64,000 bases of DNA from Novosphingobium sp. KCTC 2891 (lineage in GTDB: Bacteria > Pseudomonadota > Alphaproteobacteria > Sphingomonadales > Sphingomonadaceae). The position numbers were made by a program, and so were the translations under genes. Below are positions 35,092 through 43,570 of the stretch, one piece after another (position 1 is the stretch's first letter; the number at the start of each line of letters is the position of its first letter). Location: NCBI RefSeq assembly GCF_025938155.1, contig NZ_JAPCZG010000001.1, forward strand, positions 248,001 to 312,000. Direction: 5' to 3'. Under the pieces are notes generated by a model. It was not told where the DNA came from, did not search any database, and saw only the letters and a list, made by a program, of their open reading frames with translations.

Positions 35092-35892
35092 ATGGCAGTT
35101 ATCAATACCAACATCAGCGCCGTGCGCGCTGCCAATGCCTCGAACACGGCCGCGCACATGGCCGGCATCTCGATGGAACGCCTTTCGACCGGCAAGCGGA
35201 TCAACGGCGCCAAGGACGACGCCGCCGGCCTCGCCATCGCCACCACCATGACCTCGCAGATCAAGGGCATGGGGCAGGGCATCCGCAACGCCAACGACGG
35301 CATCTCCTTCGCCCAGACCGCCGACGGCGCGCTGAACGAAGTGACCGCGATGCTGCAGCGCGTGCGCGAACTGGCGATCCAGGCAAAGTCGGCCACCTAC
35401 CAGCCGACCGACCGCGGCTACATGGACGCCGAGGTGCAGGAACTGGCAACGCAGATCACCAGCGTGCTGGGCAACACCAAGTTTAACGGCAACAACGTAT
35501 TCGGCGCTGCCAACCAGACCTTCATCATCCAGGTGGGCGCCGACACGGGCGACACTGTGAGCATCACCAGCAAGGGCATTGCCGCCGTGACGTTCGACGT
35601 GACCACGGTGGCTGGCGCCGCCACCACGATGGGCACGGTCGATACCGCGCTTGACCAGGTGAGCGCCGCGCGTGCCTCGTTCGGTGCGGGCCAGAACCGG
35701 CTGGAATCGGTGGTGAACAACCTGAACGACAACGTCACCAACCTGTCCGACGCGCGCAGCCGCATCCTCGATACCGATTATTCGGCGGAAACCACGCAGA
35801 TGGCCAAGGCGCAGATCCTTGCCCAGGCGTCGACCGCGATGATCGCGCAGGCCAACCAGGCCCAGCAGAACGTCCTTTCGCTCCTGAAATAA
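35092..35892 (+). CDS. fliC: Flagellin
   Basis: 266 residues from ATG 35092 (MAVINTNISAVRA). The conserved N-terminal D0/D1 helices run to about residue 120 (TGKRINGAKDDAAGLAIA, QTADGALNEVTAMLQRVREL). A short beta-rich central region of about 60 residues follows, then the C-terminal D1/D0 helices (RILDTDYSAETTQMAKAQI ... AQQNVLSLLK). The short central domain is normal for alphaproteobacteria. No other flagellar gene lies in the window, so export and assembly genes must be elsewhere. A strong hairpin follows the stop. I found no convincing sigma-28 or sigma-54 promoter in the upstream 120 bases. Confidence 0.96.
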   Translation: MAVINTNISAVRAANASNTAAHMAGISMERLSTGKRINGAKDDAAGLAIATTMTSQIKGMGQGIRNANDGISFAQTADGALNEVTAMLQRVRELAIQAKSATYQPTDRGYMDAEVQELATQITSVLGNTKFNGNNVFGAANQTFIIQVGADTGDTVSITSKGIAAVTFDVTTVAGAATTMGTVDTALDQVSAARASFGAGQNRLESVVNNLNDNVTNLSDARSRILDTDYSAETTQMAKAQILAQASTAMIAQANQAQQNVLSLLK

Positions 35893-35927
35893 CCCCTTCT
35901 TCCAAAATTCGGGAGCGACTCCACGGG

Positions 35928-35959
35928 AACGCGGGGCGGCGAAGGCCGGCCCGCGTTTT
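35928..35959 (+). terminator. Factor-independent terminator of flagellin gene
   Basis: AACGCGGG (35928-35935) pairs with CCCGCGTT (35950-35957) with further GC pairing in the loop, followed by TTTTC. It lies 36 bases after the flagellin stop. Confidence 0.65.
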
Positions 35960-36007
35960 CGGCTGTCAAAAGTGCGCATTGCCATAACCTGCGGACCTTG
36001 ATGATAA

Positions 36008-36214
36008 CTCGCGGGCTTCGGCACCGGCGTGCTCGGCACCGGCGAACTGAAACTGGGCGCTGCGGCATCCACCGCCGGCGACCATCTGATCTACAGTGCC
36101 GCCACCGGCGCGCTGTTTTACGACGCCGACGGTGTCGGCGGCGCGGCGCAGGTGCAGATCGCCACGTTCACCGGCAGGCCCGCGCTGACCGCGGACGATT
36201 TCATCGTCGCCTGA
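36008..36214 (+). pseudogene. C-terminal remnant of a type I-secreted RTX/calcium-binding protein
   Basis: After an in-frame TAA at 36005-36007, about 68 codons read LAGFGTGVLGTGELKLG, then HLIYSAATGALFYDADG, then a closing LTADDFIVA before a TGA. That pattern (IYxxxTGALFYDADG ... ALTAxDF-hydrophobic) is the characteristic C-terminal secretion end of hemolysin-type RTX proteins. There is no start codon with a ribosome site and no calcium-repeat region upstream. It is therefore a decayed fragment. The parent gene is not in the window. The 35893-36238 gap holds only this remnant and the flagellin terminator. Confidence 0.7.
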
Positions 36215-36238
36215 GATGTGACGACGGGGGGCCGGACG

Positions 36239-36820
36239 TCAGGCTCGGTCCCTGCCGCTGCGGCGCAGTTCCAGCAATAAGCCTTCCAGGCGCGAGACAT
36301 CGGGCACACCGCCCACCTCGAAGCGCTCCGTCACGCGGTCACCATCGGTGTCTACGTGGCTGCCTGTTTCGATGCGCAGCGTACCCCAGCCATCGGCCCC
36401 TGCACGCACGTCGACCGGCCCCATCTGGTCGATCATCACGCTTTTCGCCTCGCGCTGGCGCCCGGCGGTCAGGCGCAGTATCCGCCGGTCGGTCAGGCCG
36501 AAGATCGTGCGCGTGGCTTTGCGCAGCGCGATCACGGGCACGGCCAGCAGGCCGGCCCCCACGGCCACGAACGGCAAGCCGAACAGCGGGAACAGGAGGC
36601 CGAAGGTCCAGCGGATGCCATCGGGCGTGCGCGTTTCCGCCAACCAGGGCAGCAGCGTCATGCCTTCCCAAAACAGCGCGAAGGCCGTCCAGGGCACCGC
36701 GAACAGCCACACCGCGAATACCTTGCGCAGCCGCGCCGGATCGGGACGCGCCTGCCACAGCAGCCGCTCGCCGGGCAGCAGTTCGCGCCGCAGGATTTCC
36801 GTCAGTTCGCCATCGGTCAT
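36239..36820 (-). CDS. Membrane protein with PH-like (bPH-type) domain
   Basis: 193 residues from ATG 36820, with GGAGGG about 7 bases upstream; the frame is open further up but without family character. The N-terminus has a soluble segment (LLPGERLLWQARPDP). Two membrane helices follow (about 30-52 and 74-98). The C-terminal domain contains TRTIFGLTDRRILRLTAGR and a closing ERFEVGGVPDV. The LTDRRIL motif is typical of bacterial PH-like domains (YdbT/DUF304-type). Function unknown. It lies downstream of ompW on the same strand but behind a strong terminator. Confidence 0.72.
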   Translation of the reverse strand: MTDGELTEILRRELLPGERLLWQARPDPARLRKVFAVWLFAVPWTAFALFWEGMTLLPWLAETRTPDGIRWTFGLLFPLFGLPFVAVGAGLLAVPVIALRKATRTIFGLTDRRILRLTAGRQREAKSVMIDQMGPVDVRAGADGWGTLRIETGSHVDTDGDRVTERFEVGGVPDVSRLEGLLLELRRSGRDRA

Positions 36821-36908
36821 GCTGTGCCCTCCGCGCGCCGTCATTCGCGCGCTGTCTAGCAGCCAAGTGTTACCGCTGCCTTGTTGGTCCGGATATCTGG
36901 CCGGAGCG

Positions 36909-36943
36909 CACGAAAAAGGGCGCCACTGCGGCGCCCTTTCGTG
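36909..36943 (-). terminator. Factor-independent terminator downstream of ompW
   Basis: GGGCGCC (36918-36924) and GGCGCCC (36930-36936) form a strong stem around ACTGC, extended by CACGAAA/TTTCGTG arms. Read on the minus strand the stem is followed by TTTTT, as expected after ompW. It lies 113 bases past the ompW stop. Confidence 0.75.
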
Positions 36944-37056
36944 GTCCTCGAGAAGAAACGGGCGGGCCGTGCCGGGGTGATCCCAGAACCCCTTAACGAC
37001 CCGCCCGCCGCCTTCGTACCCGCCGTGCGTGGGGCCCGGCGGGGCCGAAGGAACCG

Positions 37057-37764
37057 TCAGAAGCGGTAGGCGATGCCCGCGCTCAGCACCCACGGGTCGA
37101 GCTTGTGCTTGGTTTCGAGCGCCAGCGTGCCGTTGTCATAGAACTTGGCGGTGGGCTTGATGAAATACTTCTTGGCGTCGAGGCTGAGGCCGAAGCCCTT
37201 GTCGCCCAGCGGAATGTCCACGCCGCCCTGCAGCGCCACGCCGAAGGCATTGCTCATGCGGACCTTGTCGATGCCGAGTGCGGCAGCGGTCGCGCCGGGC
37301 TTTTCACCGAACACGAAGAACACGGCAGGGCCGGCGCCGATGTAGGGCTTGATGGGGCCGAGCGGCATGTGTGCCTTCAGCGTCAGGGTCGCGGGCAGGA
37401 TCAGCACGTGATCGACGATCTCGGTGCCGGCAAGACCCTTGTCGCCGCTGACGTGATGCTGGGTGAAGCAGCAGATCGTTTCGACCGAGACGTTGGGCGT
37501 GAAGAAGTATTCAACGGCGAGCGTCGGCACGACGTTGTCGTTGGCCTTGGTTTCGACCCCGGTCACACCCGCAAGCGTGCTGCCCAGCGTGGTCGTGGTG
37601 TCGATCGACTTGATCTTGTCGATCTTGCCGTCGGGAAGCACTGCGGTGCCGAGCACCTTGACCTGCCACTTGCCATCGGCCGAGCCGGCGTGCGCGGTCG
37701 CAGGGGCGACCAGAGCCGTGGTGGCGAGGGCGGCGCCGAGCGCGGCGCTGATAATCTTCTTCAT
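37057..37764 (-). CDS. ompW: OmpW-family outer membrane protein
   Basis: 235 residues from ATG 37764. A cleavable signal peptide (MKKIISAALGAALATTALVAPATAHA) precedes an eight-strand barrel. Typical segments are GKWQVKVLGTAVLPDGKI, YFFTPNVSVETICCFTQHH (as a shortened match), and KPYIGAGPAVFF. The last residues AGIAYRF end in phenylalanine. OmpW forms a small hydrophobic channel and is FNR- or oxygen-controlled in several proteobacteria. Here it is divergent from ccoN, with an FNR/FixK-type box between them. The start-to-box distance is large (about 170 bases), so control by that box is uncertain. Confidence 0.9.
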   Translation of the reverse strand: MKKIISAALGAALATTALVAPATAHAGSADGKWQVKVLGTAVLPDGKIDKIKSIDTTTTLGSTLAGVTGVETKANDNVVPTLAVEYFFTPNVSVETICCFTQHHVSGDKGLAGTEIVDHVLILPATLTLKAHMPLGPIKPYIGAGPAVFFVFGEKPGATAAALGIDKVRMSNAFGVALQGGVDIPLGDKGFGLSLDAKKYFIKPTAKFYDNGTLALETKHKLDPWVLSAGIAYRF

Positions 37765-37927
37765 GGGTTCACGTCCTGCGCCGCTGGTGGCCTGCCCCTC
37801 GCAAAGCCAATTATTCCCTCGCGGCGTGGTCAGCGTGATGCACCGGTGCCGAATCGCCAGCATTGACGGAGCGCAAATTTCGCAAGCCATCGAACTGACT
37901 TTAGTTCATCCTTGTATTTCCAGTGAT

Positions 37928-37941
37928 TTGACTCGCATCAA
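37928..37941. promoter_or_regulatory. FNR/Anr/FixK-type box upstream of the cbb3 operon
   Basis: TTGACTCGCATCAA matches the FNR/FixK consensus TTGAT-N4-ATCAA with one substitution. Its centre is about 67 bases before the ccoN start, consistent with a class II site at -41.5 and a leader near 26 bases. Low-oxygen activation of ccoNOQP is expected; the regulator is not in the window. Confidence 0.8.
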
Positions 37942-38001
37942 TGTTGACCCCCGGGATCGGGCGCACGGGCGGATGGCATCTTGCATGGAAGGGAAGGCTC
38001 C

Positions 38002-39663
38002 ATGGAATCGTTAGTGATGCGCAGCGGCATCTGGTTCGCTGTGCTGGTTTTTGCCGTTATCGCGATGGCGATGGCGGTTGATGGGGGGTTTGCCATCCAC
38101 ATGGGCATCTGCGCGCTTGCCGCGCTGATCGGCCTTGTCGTCTCGCTTCGGCAGGCGGATGTGGATGGTATCGCGCGCGGCATCCTGAAGATGCCCGATC
38201 AGGGGCGTTATGATGACGACCCGATCCGCTGGGGGGTTATCGCGACGGTGTTCTGGGGCATGGCGGGTTTCCTCGCCGGTCTCTACATCGCGCTCGAACT
38301 GACCTGGCCGCAGCTCAACTTCGGACTCGAGTGGATCAATTTTGGCCGCCTGCGTCCGTTGCACACTTCGGCGGTCATCTTCGCTTTCGGAGGCAATGCG
38401 CTAATCGCCACGTCGTATTACGTCGTGCAGCGCACTTGCCGGGCGAGGCTGGCCTTCCCTGGCCTCGCCCGTTTCGTTTTCTGGGGCTACCAGCTGTTCA
38501 TCGTGCTGGCCGCCACGGGATACTTGCTCGGCATCAGCCAGGGCAAGGAATACGCCGAGCCGGAATGGTACGTCGATCTGTGGCTCACGATCGTCTGGGT
38601 CGCCTATCTCGCGGTGTTCGTGGGAACGATCCTGAAGCGTTCGGAACCGCACATCTACGTCGCCAACTGGTTCTATCTCTCGTTCATCATCACCGTGGCG
38701 ATGCTGCACATCGTCAACAACCTGAACCTGCCGGTCAGCTGGTTCGGCACCAAGAGCTATCCGGTGTTCGGCGGCGTGCAGGGCGCGCTGGTGCAGTGGT
38801 GGTATGGCCATAACGCGGTCGGCTTCTTCCTGACCGCCGGCTTCCTCGCGATGATGTACTACTTCGTGCCGAAGCAGGCCGAACGTCCGATCTACAGCTA
38901 CCGGCTGTCGATCATCCACTTCTGGGCGCTGATCTTCCTCTATATCTGGGCGGGTCCGCACCACCTTCACTACACCGCGCTGCCCGATTGGGCGCAGACG
39001 CTGGGCATGGTCTTCTCGGTCATGCTGTGGATGCCGAGCTGGGGCGGCATGATCAACGGCCTGATGACGCTGAACGGCGCCTGGGACAAGATCCGCACCG
39101 ACCCGATCATCCGCATGTTCGTGATGAGCCTGGCCTTCTACGGCATGAGCACGTTCGAAGGTCCGATGATGTCGATCAAGAGCGTGAACTCGCTCTCGCA
39201 CTACACCGACTGGACCATCGGGCACGTTCACTCGGGTGCGCTCGGCTGGAACGGCATGGTCACCTTCGGCACGCTCTACTACCTCGCGCCGCGCCTGTGG
39301 AACCGCGAGCGCCTGTACAGCCTGCGCATGGTGAACTGGCACTTCTGGCTCGCGACGCTGGGCATCGTGTTCTACGCCGCCTCGATGTGGGTTGCGGGCA
39401 TCATGCAGGGGCTGATGTGGCGCGAATACGGGCCGGACGGCTACCTGGTGAACTCGTTCGCCGATACCGTCGCTGCGCTCCACCCGATGTACGCGCTGCG
39501 CGCCTTTGGCGGGCTGCTCTACCTCACCGGCGGTGCGATCATGGCGGTGAACATCACCCGCACGATCCTTGGCCACAAGCTGCGCGACGAGAAGCCGATG
39601 ACGGAAACCCCCTACGACGCCGCACGCGACGTCCCGGTGGCCGCCGTCCCGGCGCACGCCTGA
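38002..39663 (+). CDS. ccoN: cbb3-type cytochrome c oxidase subunit I
   Basis: 553 residues from ATG 38002 (GGAAGG about 7 bases before it). CcoN is the catalytic haem-copper subunit that reduces oxygen to water with high affinity and pumps protons. Haem and copper histidines are seen in [31 protein letters not shown] and [12 protein letters not shown]. About 14 membrane helices are expected. It is somewhat longer than many CcoN because of an N-terminal pair of helices. First gene of the run ccoNOQP-ccoGHIS-hemN. Confidence 0.97.
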   Translation: MESLVMRSGIWFAVLVFAVIAMAMAVDGGFAIHMGICALAALIGLVVSLRQADVDGIARGILKMPDQGRYDDDPIRWGVIATVFWGMAGFLAGLYIALELTWPQLNFGLEWINFGRLRPLHTSAVIFAFGGNALIATSYYVVQRTCRARLAFPGLARFVFWGYQLFIVLAATGYLLGISQGKEYAEPEWYVDLWLTIVWVAYLAVFVGTILKRSEPHIYVANWFYLSFIITVAMLHIVNNLNLPVSWFGTKSYPVFGGVQGALVQWWYGHNAVGFFLTAGFLAMMYYFVPKQAERPIYSYRLSIIHFWALIFLYIWAGPHHLHYTALPDWAQTLGMVFSVMLWMPSWGGMINGLMTLNGAWDKIRTDPIIRMFVMSLAFYGMSTFEGPMMSIKSVNSLSHYTDWTIGHVHSGALGWNGMVTFGTLYYLAPRLWNRERLYSLRMVNWHFWLATLGIVFYAASMWVAGIMQGLMWREYGPDGYLVNSFADTVAALHPMYALRAFGGLLYLTGGAIMAVNITRTILGHKLRDEKPMTETPYDAARDVPVAAVPAHA

Positions 39664-39685
39664 AACGCCCGGAAGGAGACAGACA

Positions 39686-40438
39686 ATGGCACTCTCCATC
39701 GTGGAGCGTCACAAGAAGCTTGAACGCAACATCACCCTGCTGGGCATCTTCGCCTTCGCAGCGGTGACGGTGGGCGGCATCGTCGAGATCGCCCCGCTGT
39801 TCTGGATCGACAACACCATCGAGAAGGTGGAGGGGATGCGCCCCTACACCCCGCTCGAACAGGCCGGCCGCGACATCTACGTGCGCGAAGGCTGCTACGT
39901 GTGCCACAGCCAGATGATCCGTCCGTTCCGTGACGAGGTCGAACGCTATGGTCACTACAGCCTCGCCGCGGAATCGATGTACGACCATCCGTTCCAGTGG
40001 GGTTCCAAGCGCACCGGGCCGGACCTGGCGCGCGTGGGCGGCAAGTATTCCGACGAATGGCACGTCCAGCACCTCAAGGACCCGCGGGCCGTGGTGCCGG
40101 AATCGATCATGCCGACCTACCAGTTCCTGGCCGATAAGGACCTTAAACCGGGCGACATGACCGCCGAGCTGCAGACGCTCTACCACGTCGGGGTGCCCTA
40201 CTCGAAGGAGGACATCGCCAAGGCCAACGCCGACATGAAGGCGCAGGCCGATCCCGAAGCCGACTCGGCCGACTTCAAGAAGCGCTATCCCAAGGCGCAG
40301 GTGCGTGACTACGACGGCGATCCCAAGCGCCTGACCGAGATGGACGCGCTTGTCGCCTATCTCCAGATGCTGGGCACGCTCGTCGACGTGAACGCTCCGG
40401 CGGCGCAGGAGGATCTGGCGAAGGAGAAGGGGCGATGA
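39686..40438 (+). CDS. ccoO: cbb3-type cytochrome c oxidase subunit II
   Basis: 250 residues. One N-terminal membrane anchor ([19 protein letters not shown]) precedes a periplasmic monohaem domain with CYVCH from Cys70 in [15 protein letters not shown]. CcoO relays electrons from CcoP to the CcoN centre. The gene overlaps ccoQ by four bases (ATGA). A GGAAGGAG ribosome site precedes the start. Confidence 0.96.
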   Translation: MALSIVERHKKLERNITLLGIFAFAAVTVGGIVEIAPLFWIDNTIEKVEGMRPYTPLEQAGRDIYVREGCYVCHSQMIRPFRDEVERYGHYSLAAESMYDHPFQWGSKRTGPDLARVGGKYSDEWHVQHLKDPRAVVPESIMPTYQFLADKDLKPGDMTAELQTLYHVGVPYSKEDIAKANADMKAQADPEADSADFKKRYPKAQVRDYDGDPKRLTEMDALVAYLQMLGTLVDVNAPAAQEDLAKEKGR

Positions 40439-40623
40439 ACCTCTTCTCCCTCAGCTCGCACTCCACCTACGACATGCTCCGCCATCTGGCGGACAGTTGG
40501 GGCCTGCTGGTCATGGCGCTCGTGTTCCTCGTGCTCTGCCTCTGGCCGTTCCGGCCGGGCGCGCGCGCGATCAACAACGAAGCGGCCACCTCGATCTTCA
40601 AGGATGAGAACGATGGCGAATAA
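40435..40623 (+). CDS. ccoQ: cbb3-type cytochrome c oxidase subunit CcoQ (FixQ)
   Basis: 62 residues with one membrane helix ([18 protein letters not shown]) and a short basic/acidic tail after RPGAR. CcoQ is a small accessory subunit that stabilises CcoP association with the complex. It overlaps ccoO by four bases and ccoP by eleven, so all four oxidase subunits are translationally linked. Confidence 0.9.
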   Translation: MNLFSLSSHSTYDMLRHLADSWGLLVMALVFLVLCLWPFRPGARAINNEAATSIFKDENDGE

Positions 40624-41536
40624 GCGCGTCGACGACGCCACGGGCGTCGAAACCGTCGGCCATGAATGGGACGGCATCGAGGAACTGAACAATCCGCTGC
40701 CGCGCTGGTGGTTGTGGTCCTTCTATGCCTGCATCGCGTTCGCGGTCGGCTATTGCGTGGTCTATCCGGCCATTCCGGGCCTGCACAAGGCGTCCGCGGG
40801 GACGTTCGGCTGGTCGAGCCGCGGTGCGCTCGCGGCCGAGATGACCGCTGCCGATGCCGGCCGCGCCCAGGTTCGCGCGGCCATCGCGGCCACCCCGGTG
40901 GAAGCGCTGGCGAACGATCCCAAGCTGCTGCGCGCGGCAATCGAAGGCGGCCGCGCCGCTTTCAAGGTGAACTGCGTGCAGTGCCACGGTGCGGGCGCGG
41001 CGGGGGCCAAGGGCTACCCGAACCTCAACGACGACGACTGGCTGTGGGGCGGCGATATCGCCACCATTCACCAGACCCTGCAGCACGGCGTGCGCCAGCC
41101 CGGCGATGACGCCACCCGCATGAGCCAGATGCCGGCCTTCGGCCGCGACGGCATCCTCACCGCGGCGCAGGTGCAGGACGTGGTCAGCCACGTTCGCGTC
41201 ATCAGCGGGCAGGAAAAGGCCAGCGGCTCCTCGCAGCGCGGCGCGAAGATCTTCGCCGAAAACTGCGCAGTGTGCCACGGCGCCAACGGGGAGGGCAGCC
41301 GCGCCGTCGGCGCGCCGCGCCTCAGCGACGCCATCTGGCTCTACGGCGGCGATCGCCAGGCGCTGACCGAAACCGTGACCAACGCCCGCTATGGCGTGAT
41401 GCCGGCCTGGGGCACGCGCCTCGACCCCGTCACGGTCAAGATGCTCGCCACCTATGTCCACTCGCTGGGCGGCGGTGAAGCAGCGCCTGCTGCTGCGCCT
41501 GCCCCTGCGGCAAGCGCCCCTGCGGCGGCACAATGA
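40613..41536 (+). CDS. ccoP: cbb3-type cytochrome c oxidase subunit III (dihaem)
   Basis: 307 residues from ATG 40613. N-terminal segment with the typical HEWDGIEELNNPLPRWW motif, one membrane helix, then two cytochrome c domains. Haem sites are CVQCH from Cys121 and CAVCH from Cys218. CcoP accepts electrons from soluble cytochromes. The C-terminus is a low-complexity Ala/Pro tail of about 25 residues. Confidence 0.96.
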   Translation: MANKRVDDATGVETVGHEWDGIEELNNPLPRWWLWSFYACIAFAVGYCVVYPAIPGLHKASAGTFGWSSRGALAAEMTAADAGRAQVRAAIAATPVEALANDPKLLRAAIEGGRAAFKVNCVQCHGAGAAGAKGYPNLNDDDWLWGGDIATIHQTLQHGVRQPGDDATRMSQMPAFGRDGILTAAQVQDVVSHVRVISGQEKASGSSQRGAKIFAENCAVCHGANGEGSRAVGAPRLSDAIWLYGGDRQALTETVTNARYGVMPAWGTRLDPVTVKMLATYVHSLGGGEAAPAAAPAPAASAPAAAQ

Positions 41537-41547
41537 CGAAGTGAAAT

Positions 41548-41588
41548 GAAGTGACCGTCGCCCCAGCGTGGGGCGGCGGCCACACTTC
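41548..41588 (+). promoter_or_regulatory. Strong stem-loop between ccoP and ccoG
   Basis: CCGTCGCCCC (41555-41564) pairs with GGGGCGGCGG (41570-41579) over a 5-base loop, flanked by GAAGTG/CACTTC arms. No T-run follows, so it may be an RNA stability or processing element that separates oxidase-subunit from assembly-gene expression. Confidence 0.55.
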
Positions 41589-41603
41589 AAAGGACGTACC
41601 AGT

Positions 41604-43088
41604 ATGAACGCGCAAGATCCCACCCTCGCCCGCGCGGACCACTCGGACGAAATTTCCTTCTACGAAAAGCGCAAGGGGGTGTTCCCCCGCGGCTCTGACG
41701 GCCGCTTTCGGCGCTTCAAGTGGGCGGTCATGGCCTTCTGCCTGATCGTTTACTGGGGCACGCCGTGGCTGCGCTGGAACCGCGGTCCCTACGCGCCCGA
41801 CCAGGCGGTCCTGGTCGATCTCGCCCACCGCCGCTTCTACATGTTCGACATCGAAATCTGGCCGCACGAGTTCTATTTCGTGGCGGGCCTGTTGATCATG
41901 GCCGGCATCGGCCTGTTCCTCGTCACCAGCGCCGTGGGCCGCGCCTGGTGCGGCTATGCCTGCCCGCAGACGGTCTGGACCGACCTGTTCCAGCACGTCG
42001 ACCGCCTCGTCGATGGCGACCGCAATGCCCAGATCAAGCTGCAGAACGCGCCCTGGACGGCCTCGAAGGTGGTCCGGCGCCTGTTCAAGTGGGGCATCTA
42101 CCTCACCATCAGTTTCCTGACCGGCGGCGCCTGGATCTTCTACTTCGCCGACGCGCCCACGCTCCAGCATGATTTCTGGACCGGGACCGCCGCGCCCGTC
42201 GCCTATGCCACCACCGGCGTGCTGACGTTCACCACGTTCTGGCTGGGCGGTTTCATGCGCGAACAGGTGTGCATCTACATGTGCCCCTGGCCGCGCATCC
42301 AGACCGCGATGCTCGACGAAAGGTCGCTCACTGTCACCTACAAGCACTGGCGCGGCGAACCGCGCGGCTCGGTGAAGGCGGCAGCGAAGCGCGTGGAGCA
42401 GGGGCTGGACCCGCTGGGCGACTGCATCGATTGCAAGCAGTGCATCGCGGTGTGCCCCACTGGCATCGACATCCGCGAAGGACCGCAGATCGGCTGCATC
42501 ACCTGCGCGCTGTGCATCGACGCCTGCGACAAGGCGATGGAAGACGTCGGCCGGCCGCGCGGCCTGATCGACTACTTCACGCTGGAAGATGCCGAAAAGG
42601 AACAGCGCGGCGAAACCGCGACATCGCTGGTCCGCACGATCTTCCGCCCGCGCACGCTGGTCTATTTCGGCGTGTGGGCCTCGATCGGCGTGGCGATGCT
42701 GTTCCTGCTCGGCCAGCGCACCCGGCTCGACCTGTCGGTGGCCAAGGACCGCAATCCGGAATACGTGATGCTGTCCGATGGATCGGTGCGCAATGGCTTC
42801 ACCGTCAAGCTGCGCAACATGGAAGATCGTCCGCGCGCCGTCGTGGTGTCGATCGCCGATCTGCCCGGCGGGACCATCTACACCGACGAGATGGAATCGC
42901 AGGCCGCCAGCACCGCGCTGTCGGTCGAAGTGCCGGCCGACACGACCAAGCGGATACGCGTCTATGCCGTCGCTCCGCGCGGCGCGAAGCCGACCGACTT
43001 TTTGTTCGATCTCAAAGCGTCGGACAAGGAAGGCGGGCATGACGTGGCTCGCACCACGTTCACCACAGCGGAAGGAAACGGCCAGTGA
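41604..43088 (+). CDS. ccoG: Cytochrome oxidase accessory protein CcoG (iron-sulphur membrane protein)
   Basis: 494 residues from ATG 41604 (AAAGGACG upstream). Four to five membrane helices surround a 2x[4Fe-4S] ferredoxin-like site. The first set is Cys274, 277, 280 and 284 (CIDCKQCIAVC). The second is Cys298, 301, 304 and 308 (CITCALCIDAC). A C-terminal Ig-like periplasmic domain follows (IgFixG type). CcoG supports copper-dependent maturation of cbb3 oxidase, reported to act as a Cu(II) reductase. Its stop overlaps ccoH. Confidence 0.95.
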   Translation: MNAQDPTLARADHSDEISFYEKRKGVFPRGSDGRFRRFKWAVMAFCLIVYWGTPWLRWNRGPYAPDQAVLVDLAHRRFYMFDIEIWPHEFYFVAGLLIMAGIGLFLVTSAVGRAWCGYACPQTVWTDLFQHVDRLVDGDRNAQIKLQNAPWTASKVVRRLFKWGIYLTISFLTGGAWIFYFADAPTLQHDFWTGTAAPVAYATTGVLTFTTFWLGGFMREQVCIYMCPWPRIQTAMLDERSLTVTYKHWRGEPRGSVKAAAKRVEQGLDPLGDCIDCKQCIAVCPTGIDIREGPQIGCITCALCIDACDKAMEDVGRPRGLIDYFTLEDAEKEQRGETATSLVRTIFRPRTLVYFGVWASIGVAMLFLLGQRTRLDLSVAKDRNPEYVMLSDGSVRNGFTVKLRNMEDRPRAVVVSIADLPGGTIYTDEMESQAASTALSVEVPADTTKRIRVYAVAPRGAKPTDFLFDLKASDKEGGHDVARTTFTTAEGNGQ

Positions 43089-43570
43089 CCCAGCAGCGCC
43101 GTAACGTCCGTCCCCACCAGGGACGGCAATTCACCGGAAAGCACATGGCCGCGATCATGATCGCGTTCTTCGGCACCGTCATCGCGGTCAACGTCGTCAT
43201 GGCGCGGATGGCCATTTCCACCTTCGGCGGCGTGGTGGTGGAAAACTCCTACGTTGCCAGCCAGCACTTCAACGGCTGGCTGGACGAAGCGCGCACCGAA
43301 AAGGCGCTCGGCTGGAAAGCGCTGTTCGGCCGCCGCGCGGCGGCCGAAATGCAGGTTGGGCTGGTCAACAGCCTGGGCAAGCCCCTCGCGGGCGCCCACG
43401 TCACCGCGATTGCGGAGCACCCGCTCGGCCTGCGCAGCGACGAGACGCTGACCCTGCGCGAGGTCGCGCCGGGAGAATACGCAGCGCCGTTGCCGGCCGG
43501 CCGGTGGCGCCTGCGCCTGACGGCGAAGGTCGGGGACCACACCTGGCGCACGGTCGGGGACGTCCTGTGA
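43085..43570 (+). CDS. ccoH: cbb3 oxidase assembly protein CcoH (FixH)
   Basis: 161 residues from a GTG at 43085 that overlaps the ccoG stop. One membrane helix (AIMIAFFGTVIAVNVVMA) and a periplasmic beta-rich domain (VVENSYVASQHFNGWLDEA) typical of FixH. It helps assemble the oxidase with CcoI. Translationally coupled on both sides. Confidence 0.92.
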   Translation: MTQQRRNVRPHQGRQFTGKHMAAIMIAFFGTVIAVNVVMARMAISTFGGVVVENSYVASQHFNGWLDEARTEKALGWKALFGRRAAAEMQVGLVNSLGKPLAGAHVTAIAEHPLGLRSDETLTLREVAPGEYAAPLPAGRWRLRLTAKVGDHTWRTVGDVL

